Origin: an uncultured Xylophilus sp.
Lineage (GTDB): Bacteria > Pseudomonadota > Gammaproteobacteria > Burkholderiales > Burkholderiaceae_C
NCBI GenBank assembly: GCA_913776965.1
Contig: CAJYQL010000040.1
Location: 1-40,173, forward strand
Direction of reading: 5' to 3'
DNA: 40,173 bases
The notes beneath the pieces are model-generated. The model did not search any database and was not told where the DNA came from. It saw only the letters and a program-made list of their open reading frames with translations. The stretch's first letter is position 1; each line of letters starts with the position of its first letter. Positions 7,653 through 15,345 of this stretch are shown here, piece after piece. A program made the translations under genes and the position numbers.

Positions 7653-7817
7653 TGCGCCCAAGTTGGCAATGAAGCATCTGTCGCCGGTCCGGGGCCTTTC
7701 CCGGTTTCAGTGATAATGCCCACGCGACTTAGGGGGTGGCAGGCTGCCGTGGGCATCACGGAGGCGAGTCTCCCCGAACGTCTCATCGGTTCTCAACCTT
7801 CCTCTACTAGGACTCTC

Positions 7818-10049
7818 ATGGCACTGTCTAAAGACATCGCAATCATTGCTGGCTACCAGCTCGTCCGCGGCGCAGCTCCGGCTTCCAGCACCTACCTGAA
7901 CCTGTCGCAGAACTATGCTGCCAACGGCGAAGCTGCCATCGTTGCTCAAATCCAAGGCGCCACCTCGGGTCTGACCAATGCACAGCTCGGTTCGCTGATC
8001 GTGTCGAACGCCGGTTTCTCTAACCGTCCGGATCTGGCTCAGTATGTTGCTGACGTTCTCGGCATCTTCGGTGCTGCCAATCGTGGTCAAGTGGTTCTGA
8101 ACTTGGCCGAGCGTCTGCTTTCGCTCACGAACGACTCCTCCTATGGTTCTGTTGCAACTGCATTCAGCAATGCTGTCGCTTCGAACCTGTCCTATTCGCA
8201 AGCTGCAAACAGCTCCAGTGATCGTCCTACCTCGATCAGCGGTGTGTCACCCAACCTGACGCTGACGACGGGCATTGATGTCATCACTGGTACGGCTGCA
8301 AACGACACGATCATCGGTGATAACACCGGCACGAACCTGACTGCTACGGCTGGCGATCAGGTTAATGGCGGTGCTGGTTTCGACACCTTCAAGTTGTTCA
8401 ACAAAGCAGCTGACGCAATCGACACGCTTACGTTGCCGCAACTGTCGAACGTTGAGTCGCTGTGGCTGAACAACGGTGTTCTGACCAATACTAAGACCTT
8501 CGACGCATCGACGTTGGCTGGCGTCACAAACCTCACGCTCGAAAGCCCGGCAGCGATGGCTAACGGTGATGTATTCACCGTGAAGACTGGTTCTGCTCAA
8601 TCTGTTAGCCTGATCAAAGTAAACGCTGCGGCTACCGCCACCGGTACCGTGAATGTGAACGGTGCTGCAACCGTGAACGTTAATGCAGTTGGTACTGGCA
8701 CCACTGGTAGCACTGTCAAGCTTGATCTGACTTCCGTTGGGACGGCACTGACTCTGAACAGCACTGGCGCTGCAAGCAAGGTTACGCTGGACAATACTGG
8801 TGCTAACTTGGCAACCCTTACCATTACTGGTGACCAGAAAATCACTCTTACTGAAGGCACTGCCAACGTCAAGACGATTGATGCTTCTGCCACTACCGCT
8901 GGTGTGACCGCAGACGTGACCGCTGCAACAGTCGCTACGACTTTTGCATTCAAGGGCGGCGCTGGTAATGATTCCCTGGTTTTGAAAGCTGGTGCACTGG
9001 CCCAAGTGGCTGCAGGTTCGCAATTGGATGGCGGCGCTGGCACCGGCGACTCTCTGATCACGAACGAAGGTGCAGCACTGAGCTCTGCACAAGTTGCAAA
9101 GATCAACGCTGCTACGGGCTTCGAAGTCCTCGGCTTCAACACTACTGGTTCGGGTGTTGACGTTTCCACTCTGACGTCCATTAATCAGTTCCGCGTTGGC
9201 TCGGGTAACCTGAGCGAATCGTTCACTAATGCCAACAACTCCAGCAAGTTTGTAATCGACAACCAAGCCGGTAACACCGGCACCGTGACGATTGCTAACA
9301 AGGTTGGTGATACCTCGACGTCTGTTGAAATCAACAACGTTAACGGCGCTGCGAAAACCTTGGCAGCACTGAACCTGAGTGGCATCACCACCGTTGCGCT
9401 TTCGTCGACTGGTGTTGCAACGAAGGCTGGAAGCGCAAACGTGATTACCGCTCTTGGTAATAACGACAATTCGGCGATTACCATCACTGGTGATACGGAT
9501 TTGACCATCACCAATGCTCTGGCTGGTGCAAATATTGGTTCTAAGGTTGATGCTTCGGCATTTACCGGCAAGCTGACCGTGACCGGTTCCAGCAAGGCTG
9601 ATATTTTGATCGGCGGTACTGGGGCTGACACTCTCGTTTCTGGAACCGGCGCTGACACGCTGACCGGTAATGGCGGGGCTGATCGTTTCGATGTCAAGAG
9701 TTCCGTTTACGGTGCCGGCAAAGAAATCGTCACCATTACCGACTTCGCGACAAAGGTTGACTCTATTCAGTTCAAGGATCAGGGTACTGAAACTTTCACT
9801 GCCGGCAAAATCGACGTTTCGGGAGCAGCAACGCTTGCAGCAGCACTGGGTATTGCCTCCTCTAGCACCAACGGTGGTACTAATGCGGCAATTAAGTGGT
9901 TCCAGTTCAGTGGCAACACCTATGTTGTTGAAGTGCTGACCAACAACGCTGCTGGCCTTACAGATGCTGCAGCAACCGATACGGTTGTTAAGCTGACGGG
10001 CGTTGTGGATCTGTCGAGCCTGACGGTTGCGGACTTCACTTTCGCTTAA
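7818..10049 (+). CDS. S-layer-like RTX surface protein, type I secreted
   Basis: ATG at 7818 (MALSKDIAIIAGYQLVRGA) is chosen because the frame upstream has no protein-like composition and lies in the leader. The 743-residue product has no Sec signal and no cysteine. It has an N-terminal helical domain (about 1-140) reminiscent of the anchoring region of RsaA-type S-layer proteins. A long Thr/Ala/Asn/Gly-rich beta region follows (about 150-595) with NDT/GND-type motifs. RTX nonapeptide repeats (GGTGADTL, GTGADTLTG, GGADRF) occupy about 598-625. The hydrophobic C-terminus ends in SSLTVADFTFA, as in type I secretion substrates. Lysines (27) far outnumber arginines (7). Codon use (GCT, GGT, AAC) is unlike neighbouring genes and fits very high expression or foreign origin. 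A strong terminator follows. S-layer function is inferred; a large non-array adhesin is the alternative. Confidence 0.78.
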   Translation: MALSKDIAIIAGYQLVRGAAPASSTYLNLSQNYAANGEAAIVAQIQGATSGLTNAQLGSLIVSNAGFSNRPDLAQYVADVLGIFGAANRGQVVLNLAERLLSLTNDSSYGSVATAFSNAVASNLSYSQAANSSSDRPTSISGVSPNLTLTTGIDVITGTAANDTIIGDNTGTNLTATAGDQVNGGAGFDTFKLFNKAADAIDTLTLPQLSNVESLWLNNGVLTNTKTFDASTLAGVTNLTLESPAAMANGDVFTVKTGSAQSVSLIKVNAAATATGTVNVNGAATVNVNAVGTGTTGSTVKLDLTSVGTALTLNSTGAASKVTLDNTGANLATLTITGDQKITLTEGTANVKTIDASATTAGVTADVTAATVATTFAFKGGAGNDSLVLKAGALAQVAAGSQLDGGAGTGDSLITNEGAALSSAQVAKINAATGFEVLGFNTTGSGVDVSTLTSINQFRVGSGNLSESFTNANNSSKFVIDNQAGNTGTVTIANKVGDTSTSVEINNVNGAAKTLAALNLSGITTVALSSTGVATKAGSANVITALGNNDNSAITITGDTDLTITNALAGANIGSKVDASAFTGKLTVTGSSKADILIGGTGADTLVSGTGADTLTGNGGADRFDVKSSVYGAGKEIVTITDFATKVDSIQFKDQGTETFTAGKIDVSGAATLAAALGIASSSTNGGTNAAIKWFQFSGNTYVVEVLTNNAAGLTDAAATDTVVKLTGVVDLSSLTVADFTFA

Positions 10050-10091
10050 TTGGCTTTAAGCCGATGCTCGGCGAAGGTCGGGCATTGTTGA

Positions 10092-10126
10092 AAAAGGCCT
10101 CTGTCACTTCGTGACAGAGGCCTTTT
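10092..10126 (+). terminator. Rho-independent terminator after the S-layer-like gene
   Basis: A perfect 16 bp stem (10092-10107 with 10111-10126) encloses the 3-base loop TTC. The stem begins with AAAA and ends with TTTT, followed by GTTTATT. It lies 43 bases after the stop codon and 31 bases before the next gene on the same strand. It probably ends most S-layer transcripts and lets only read-through reach the methyltransferase gene. The A-run on the other arm could also make it work in the opposite direction. Confidence 0.93.
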
Positions 10127-10156
10127 GTTTATTGTTGGAACTGTATTGGAGCAACT

Positions 10157-11695
10157 GTGGCTTTGGACTGGTCTGATGGTTATGTCACTGAGATCGACTA
10201 TAACTTTGGTTATTACGGGGAATTGAACCCTCTAAGGGCGGATCTGGCTCTTGCGACTATGGGTTTTGTTCCTCCAGGCCCTGGTGACGGATGTGAGTTG
10301 GGTTTTGGTCAGGGTTTGAGTATAAATATTCATGCCGCGAGTGGTGCGGTATCTTGGTGGGGTAATGATTTTAATCCTGTGCAGGCGGGATTTGCACGTG
10401 AAATGGCTGCTGCGTCGGGTGCGAGATCGGAATTGAGCGATGAGGCTTTTTTTGATTTTTGCGCGCGCGACGATTTGCCTGATTTTAGTTTTATAGGTTT
10501 GCACGGAATATGGAGTTGGATCTCTGATACCAACCGCAAAACAATAACCGACTTCATTCGACGCAAGTTGAAGGTCGGCGGTGTGCTATATGTCAGCTAT
10601 AATGTTGATACTGGCTGGGCGCCTAGTATTCCCCTGCGTAATTTGTTGGTAAATCATTCCGCGGTCATGAGCGCTCCGGGCAGTCCAATAGTTTCAAGAA
10701 TCGACGAGGCTTTAAAATTCGCTGAGGATTTGGAAAAAGTAAACCCGGCTTTTTTTCGTGCGAACACTCCAGCGCTTGCTCGTTTGAACTCTATGAAGGG
10801 CTTGCAAAGGAATTATTTGGCGCACGAGTATTTCAATAAAGACTGGCGGCCAATGTCTTTTTCTGAGATGGACAGTTGGATGAGCGATGCTAAAATGAGT
10901 TATGCTTGTTCTGCCAATTATCTCGAGCTTGTTCCGGGTATTGGTCTTACGCCAGATCAGCAGTCGTTTATATCAGGTTTTCAAGATGTTGTTTTTCGTG
11001 AAACTGTTCGTGATTTTGTGCTCAATCAGCAGTTCAGAAGAGACTATTGGATCAAAGGCGGGCGAAAGATAACAAATCTTGAAAGACATAATTATTTACT
11101 TGTGCAGCGTGTTTTGTTGATTAAGGATTGTGACTCGGTCGCGCTCAATGTAAAGGGGCCGCAAGGGGAGGCCGTATTGGCTGAGAATATTTACCGACCA
11201 GTCCTGTCTGCCATGGCGGAAAAACAGCCGATTTCAATCTACTCGCTGGCGCACGTTCTCAGGGAGGAGGGTGTAAATATTGATCAATTGATTGAGTGTT
11301 TGCTTGTGCTCATCGGCAAGGGTGATGTTGTCCCTGTGCGGGAAAAAAATTTGGCAGCGAATGCAAAAAAGCACACAGACCGTTTAAACGCCTATTTTTT
11401 TGAGCGCGCTCGATCTGGCGCTGAGATTGCTTATTTGGCCAGCCCACTTACTGGTGGCGGGATAAATGTCGGAAGATTCCAGCAACTGTTTCTGCTTGCG
11501 ATTTCAAAAGGCCGAAAATCGCCAGATGACTGGGCTGGATTTGCATGGGAAATTTTGAGTTCTCAAAATCAAATAATAATGAAAGATGGGGTCGCTTTGC
11601 GGAGTGCTGAGGATAATATTTGTGAGTTGAGGAGGCAGGCAAAAGAATTTTTGGAGCGAGATATATGCTTATTGAAGACACTGCAAATCGCATAG
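10157..11695 (+). CDS. SAM methyltransferase with methyltransferase regulatory domain
   Basis: The gene starts with GTG at 10157, preceded by TTGGAG at a good distance. The 512-residue product has a class I SAM-binding fold: motif I CELGFGQGLSINIHA (about 46-60), then GNDFNP and a DFSFIGLHGIWSW strand. The middle part contains YLAHEYFNKDWRPMSFSEM (about 222-240), typical of the methyltransferase regulatory domain (PF10119). The same architecture occurs, as far as I recall, in Rickettsia PKMT1/PKMT2, which methylate lysines of the surface protein OmpB. Its position directly behind a lysine-rich surface protein suggests that protein as substrate; a glycan substrate is the alternative. Base composition is close to 50 % GC, far below the rest of the window, so horizontal acquisition is likely. 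It is cytoplasmic by sequence. Confidence 0.82.
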   Translation: MALDWSDGYVTEIDYNFGYYGELNPLRADLALATMGFVPPGPGDGCELGFGQGLSINIHAASGAVSWWGNDFNPVQAGFAREMAAASGARSELSDEAFFDFCARDDLPDFSFIGLHGIWSWISDTNRKTITDFIRRKLKVGGVLYVSYNVDTGWAPSIPLRNLLVNHSAVMSAPGSPIVSRIDEALKFAEDLEKVNPAFFRANTPALARLNSMKGLQRNYLAHEYFNKDWRPMSFSEMDSWMSDAKMSYACSANYLELVPGIGLTPDQQSFISGFQDVVFRETVRDFVLNQQFRRDYWIKGGRKITNLERHNYLLVQRVLLIKDCDSVALNVKGPQGEAVLAENIYRPVLSAMAEKQPISIYSLAHVLREEGVNIDQLIECLLVLIGKGDVVPVREKNLAANAKKHTDRLNAYFFERARSGAEIAYLASPLTGGGINVGRFQQLFLLAISKGRKSPDDWAGFAWEILSSQNQIIMKDGVALRSAEDNICELRRQAKEFLERDICLLKTLQIA

Positions 11696-11916
11696 TGCTT
11701 CGAGTGTCTTGCTAGTTTTAAGAGTAGGTTTTGCAAGGTCGCCATGGGGAATAGCGACGTCAAAGACGGTTGTGTTGAACCCATGGTGCGCTTAAGCGGA
11801 AGCTTGATTGACAGTGCAACGCGGTATTGCTCAGCGGTGTGGAGGGTTGAACCGCATTCAAGTTTCCACGGTCGTAAGCCGATACGCTGAGTAGGACCCG
11901 AAAAAATTCTCTGCCC
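11696..11916 (+). promoter_or_regulatory. Intergenic region before the DUF4214/RTX gene
   Basis: This 221 bp gap marks the border where base composition returns from AT-richer to GC-rich. It contains a perfect -35-like TTGACA at 11808-11813 but no good -10 box at normal spacing, and no Crp-like site. The start codon at 11917 lacks a clear ribosome-binding site (CTCTGCCC precedes it). I see no terminator for the methyltransferase gene here. Confidence 0.4.
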
Positions 11917-13470
11917 ATGGCTACAGCGACCAAGCCCCCCACCAAATCCGTCATCGCCAACTTCTTCCAAGTGCTGACGATCGATCAACCCGGTGATTCG
12001 CTGCTCACGGCCCTGTCCACCCGCGTCGACTCCGGCACCGCCACTTTGGGCGACGCCCTGCGCTGGCTCTACGCCTCCCCCTCGGTCGCGCAGAGCCCTG
12101 CCGACAACCTCGCCCGCTTCTTCTTCCTCCTGTTCGACCGCGCCCCCGATGCGGGCCTTTACAACTTGGCCATGCAGTTCATGCGCGGCGGCGCCTCGAT
12201 GCTGGATGTCGCGCGCATCGGCCTCAGCATGCCCGGACTGGCGCTCAGCAACGACGGCCTGCCCAATTCGGTGGACTTCGCGCAGGCGTTTCTGGTGCGG
12301 ACCAAGGGCCTGGGCAACTTCACCCAGGCCGACGTGCTGGCGATGGCCACGGGGCTGGACATCGGGCAGACCACCCGGGCGCAACTGCTGGTCGATGCGT
12401 CGGGCACGACGGACCTGGCGGTGGCGAGCGAGGCGATGGTCGAAACCTCGCTGCTCTACCTGGCCGGCGCAGGGCGTGAGGCATCGCGGTGGGAACTGGA
12501 CCAGGCGGCCGGCAGCACGACCGGCGGGCGCATCGTCACCGCCCTGGCGGCGGCGGGGCTGTCGGCCACCGGCGGGCGGCCGGCGCTGGACCGTAACGGC
12601 AGCGATGCCAAGCTGTCGGGCGACCTGGCCTCGGATATCGTCTGGGACATGGCGGCCGGCAGCTACAAGCTGGGCGGCAGCACGGCGTTCAAGGTGTTCT
12701 TCACCCAGGACTGCAGCCTGACCGGCTCGGTCGCCGATTTTGCGAAGGTCATGGCCGCCGGCTCTACCAGCTTCGATGCGCGCGACACGGTCGGCAAGGG
12801 CAAGGTGACCTTCGTCGGCGACCCGGTAAAGGCCAACAGCTTCTGGGCGCCGGTGGGCGGCTCCAGCGCGGTGGGTGGCCGGGGCGACGACATCCTGCGC
12901 GGCAACGACGGCGTGGACGTGCTGGAAGCCAGCGCCGGCCGCGACACCCTCACCGGCGGCGCCGGCGACGACCGTTTCGTGCTGGCGGCCAGCAGCGTCT
13001 ACCAGACGGGCACCTCCACCACCACGATTACCGACTTCGGCAACGGCAAGGACACGCTGGACTTCAGCAAGCTGCTGAACAAGGCGGTGGACATCAGCAA
13101 GCTGACCGCCAACCTCGCGACCGGCAACCAGTACCTGGCACTGGCCAATGGCGGCGTGGCTCTGGTGGAAAACAACGGCGCCTGGGTGTCGGGCACCGGC
13201 ACCGCGACCGTGTCGCGCGCGGCCACGGCGTCGGACGTGGCGGCCCTGTTCGGCACCGGCAAGCTGTTCGCGTCGCCGCTGCAGGTGATCAAGTCGGTGG
13301 TCATCACCGCCGACACCCGCACCAGTGCCGACCTGTGGCTCATCGTGAACAACACCGGGGTCACGCAGATCACAGACGGGATCACCGGACCGCAGGAGGT
13401 GTTCCACGTCGCGCACCTGGACGGGTCGTGGAATGCGTCGCTGGTGGGTGTGCTGCCGGTGGTGGTGTAG
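11917..13470 (+). CDS. DUF4214-domain RTX calcium-binding protein, type I secreted
   Basis: The 517-residue protein has no Sec signal. The N-terminal half carries DUF4214-like helices, best seen in ARFFFLLFDRAPDAGLYNLA (about 69-88) and the following G-A-S-M-L-D-V segment. About residues 320-355 hold RTX nonapeptides (GGRGDDIL, GNDGVDVL, SAGRDTL, GGAGDDRF), which should bind calcium outside the cell. The next segment, an S-S-V-Y element followed by TTITDFGNGKDTLDF, closely parallels the C-terminal module of the S-layer-like protein upstream, so the two may share the same exporter. Composition is GC-rich like the host background, unlike its two upstream neighbours. Possible roles are adhesin, S-layer-associated protein or a cargo. 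No catalytic domain is visible. Confidence 0.8.
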   Translation: MATATKPPTKSVIANFFQVLTIDQPGDSLLTALSTRVDSGTATLGDALRWLYASPSVAQSPADNLARFFFLLFDRAPDAGLYNLAMQFMRGGASMLDVARIGLSMPGLALSNDGLPNSVDFAQAFLVRTKGLGNFTQADVLAMATGLDIGQTTRAQLLVDASGTTDLAVASEAMVETSLLYLAGAGREASRWELDQAAGSTTGGRIVTALAAAGLSATGGRPALDRNGSDAKLSGDLASDIVWDMAAGSYKLGGSTAFKVFFTQDCSLTGSVADFAKVMAAGSTSFDARDTVGKGKVTFVGDPVKANSFWAPVGGSSAVGGRGDDILRGNDGVDVLEASAGRDTLTGGAGDDRFVLAASSVYQTGTSTTTITDFGNGKDTLDFSKLLNKAVDISKLTANLATGNQYLALANGGVALVENNGAWVSGTGTATVSRAATASDVAALFGTGKLFASPLQVIKSVVITADTRTSADLWLIVNNTGVTQITDGITGPQEVFHVAHLDGSWNASLVGVLPVVV

Positions 13471-13532
13471 CGGGGCGGCCTATCGACCGGGGTGTGTGGT
13501 CATAGCCACGTACAAGATGAAATGTGCGCGGA

Positions 13533-13772
13533 TCAGCGACGCTGGCGCCGTCCCTGGGGCGCCTCGGCGATCTTGCGGCCGGCCACGGTGATGGCCTTCA
13601 CGGTGGTGGGCGCCTGGGCCCGCTGGCCGTGCGGCAGCAGCTCGGGCTTGGGAATGTCGGCTTCCACCAGGCGTGCCGCCACATAGGCGCGCAGCAGGTC
13701 GATATCCTCGGGGTTGGAGACCGTGGCGGGCAAGGACTGCGTCGCCAACGAGCGGAGCAGGGCGTAGCTCAT
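13533..13772 (-). CDS. Small hypothetical protein
   Basis: An open frame of 79 codons begins with ATG at 13772 (MSYALLRSLATQSLPATV) and ends at 13533. The product has an amphipathic helical first half (DIDLLRAYVAARLVEADIPKPELL) and a basic tail ending in RRQRR. No family is recognised and there is no strong ribosome-binding site. I prefer this start over one further upstream (13883) because the upstream extension is low in complexity and overlaps the control region of the glycosyltransferase gene. It could still be a chance frame in GC-rich DNA. Confidence 0.4.
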   Translation of the reverse strand: MSYALLRSLATQSLPATVSNPEDIDLLRAYVAARLVEADIPKPELLPHGQRAQAPTTVKAITVAGRKIAEAPQGRRQRR

Positions 13773-13947
13773 GGATGGGGCAATCGGTGGGGGTGGGGTG
13801 GCATCGCTCCTGAGAATGGAGGGCGCCCCGGTCCCCCGATGTGCTGCTTTTGCGGGCATGGCTGTAGGACCGCGCTTGCGCAATCGCTATGCTCCCGGGT
13901 TTGCCACGCTTTGCCGGCGCCCGTTTCCTGGCGGTGCCGGCGTCACC

Positions 13948-14970
13948 ATGTCGCCTGATCCCCTCGTGCCACAGGGCACTGCGCTGCCGTCGCAGTGCCT
14001 GTCCGTCGTCGTGCCCTGCTTCAACGAGGGCCGGGGGCTGGACGCCTTTTTCGCGCGGCTGGAAGGGGTGCTGGCCACGTTGCAGGGGCTGGACTACGAG
14101 ATCGTCTGCGTCGACGACGGCAGCCGCGACGACACGCTGGAGGTGCTGCGCCGCCATGCCGGGCGCAACCCGCGCATCGTGGCGCTGGAACTCTCGCGCA
14201 ACTTCGGCAAGGAATCGGCGCTGACGGCCGGCATCGATGCGGCCCGCGGCGACGCGGTGGTGCCGATGGATGCCGACCTGCAGCATCCGCCCGAGCTGAT
14301 CCGCGCGCTGGTGGCGCAGTGGCGCGCCGGCAGCGACGTGGTGCTGGCCCGCCGCGCCTCCCGCGAGACCGACCATCCGCTACAGCGCAAGGCGGCCGGC
14401 TGGTTCTACAGCGTGCACAACTGGATGTCGGAATGCCACATTCCGCGCGACGTGGGCGACTTCCGGCTGATGGACCGGCGGGTGGTGGAGGCGCTCAAGC
14501 GGCTGCCCGAGCGGCGGCGCTTCATGAAGGGGCTGTTCGCCTGGGTCGGCTTCCGGCAGACGGTGGTCGAGTTCACGGTGGAGGCCCGCACCAGCGGCAC
14601 TTCGTCATTCAACCTGCGGCGGTTGTGGGCCCTGGCGCTGGACGGGCTGACCAGCTTCAGCACGGTGCCGCTGTCGGTCTGGGCGTATGCCGGCTTCGGC
14701 ATGGCGGCGCTGTCGTTCCTGTACGGCATCTTGATCATCGCCAAGACGCTGGTCTTCGGGGTGGAGGTGCCGGGCTATGCGTCGCTGCTGACGGCGGTGC
14801 TGTTCCTGGGCGGCATACAACTGATGGGCATCGGGGTGCTGGGGGAATACATCGGCCGCATCTATAGCGAGGCGAAGCAGCGGCCGGTCTACATCGTGCG
14901 GGAACGCTACGGGCAGGGTGCCGCGGCGCCCGTCGCCGCACCGCAGGAGGCGCGCCATGCTGCGGAGTGA
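13948..14970 (+). CDS. gtrB: Polyprenyl-phosphate glycosyltransferase, GtrB/ArnC type
   Basis: I start the gene at ATG 13948; the open frame extends further upstream but without protein-like content. The 340-residue protein shows a GT2 domain with LSVVVPCFNEG, the nucleotide-binding VCVDDGSRDDT and the catalytic-metal region PMDADLQHPPEL. Later come the GDFRLMDRRVV and RRRFMKGLFAWVGF segments typical of GtrB, DPM1 and ArnC relatives. Two C-terminal membrane helices follow (about 232-257 and 266-290). The enzyme transfers a sugar from a nucleotide donor to undecaprenyl phosphate on the cytoplasmic face. It overlaps gtrA by 14 bases, and the GT-C gene follows directly, forming a complete three-gene cassette for periplasmic sugar addition. 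Confidence 0.9.
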   Translation: MSPDPLVPQGTALPSQCLSVVVPCFNEGRGLDAFFARLEGVLATLQGLDYEIVCVDDGSRDDTLEVLRRHAGRNPRIVALELSRNFGKESALTAGIDAARGDAVVPMDADLQHPPELIRALVAQWRAGSDVVLARRASRETDHPLQRKAAGWFYSVHNWMSECHIPRDVGDFRLMDRRVVEALKRLPERRRFMKGLFAWVGFRQTVVEFTVEARTSGTSSFNLRRLWALALDGLTSFSTVPLSVWAYAGFGMAALSFLYGILIIAKTLVFGVEVPGYASLLTAVLFLGGIQLMGIGVLGEYIGRIYSEAKQRPVYIVRERYGQGAAAPVAAPQEARHAAE

Positions 14971-15343
14971 AACCACCCGTCAGTTCGCCGGCTTCTCGCT
15001 GATCGGGCTGGTGAACACCGGCATCCACCTGGCGGTGGTGACCTCGCTGGTGGAATGGGCGCGGCTGCACCCGGCGCTGGCCAACGGGCTGGCGTTCGTC
15101 TGCGCCAACGTGTTCTCGTTCTTCGCCAACAGCCGCTGGACCTTCCGCTCGGCGGCGAGCCTGTCGCGCTACCTGCGGTTCGTGACGGTGTCGCTGGCGG
15201 GGCTGGCGATCGCGATGGCGGCCAGCGCGCTCGGCGCGGCGCTGCACTGGCACTACCTGGCGGGGGTGCTGCTGTCGTTCGCGCTGCTGCCGGTGCTGTC
15301 CTTTGCGGCCAATAAATATTGGACATGGAAGACACCCGATTGA
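14957..15343 (+). CDS. gtrA: GtrA-family flippase-like membrane protein
   Basis: The ATG at 14957 lies inside the end of gtrB (14-base overlap) and is preceded by GGAGG. The 128-residue protein has four hydrophobic helices and GtrA hallmarks: an N-terminal R-Q-F-A-G-F-S-L-I-G-L-V-N-T segment, the central FVCANVFSFFANSRWTF and a C-terminal ANKYWTW. GtrA proteins are thought to flip the lipid-linked sugar made by GtrB to the periplasmic side. Translational overlap with gtrB and close linkage to the GT-C gene support joint function. Confidence 0.92.
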   Translation: MLRSETTRQFAGFSLIGLVNTGIHLAVVTSLVEWARLHPALANGLAFVCANVFSFFANSRWTFRSAASLSRYLRFVTVSLAGLAIAMAASALGAALHWHYLAGVLLSFALLPVLSFAANKYWTWKTPD

Positions 15344-15345
15344 GC

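Larger units (their letters stand above)
7324..7817 (+). promoter_or_regulatory. 494 bp intergenic control region of the S-layer-like gene
   Basis: No convincing gene lies here, and base composition falls clearly from the GC-rich upstream operon. From left to right it holds a 7 bp GC hairpin just after the barrel gene (7324-7330/7339-7345, no T-run). Then come two copies of ATCTCATATAGG spaced 13 bp apart (7419-7430, 7432-7443) and an 11 bp GC-rich hairpin (7529-7539/7549-7559, one G-T pair). These are followed by a Crp-like operator (7609-7624) and a -10-like TATATT (7647-7652). The predicted leader of about 160 nt carries a 9 bp stem (7716-7724/7748-7756). A long structured leader would fit a strongly expressed, stable surface-protein mRNA. 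Confidence 0.6.

Noticed and set aside
11808-11836. A complete sigma-70 promoter for the RTX gene based on TTGACA at 11808-11813
   Set aside because: The -35 match is perfect but 16-18 bp downstream the sequence (around TCAGCG) does not resemble a -10 box, so a full promoter is not supported.
11744-11890. A 48-codon open frame (MGNSDVKDGCVEPM...) in the gap before the RTX gene
   Set aside because: No ribosome-binding site, no recognisable similarity and mixed composition; the region is better explained as leader and promoter DNA.
13495-13510. A third Crp-like site, TGTGGTCATAGCCACG
   Set aside because: Both half-sites deviate, it lies just downstream of the RTX gene and over 400 bp from the next plus-strand start, and there is no -10 box at the spacing seen for the other two sites.
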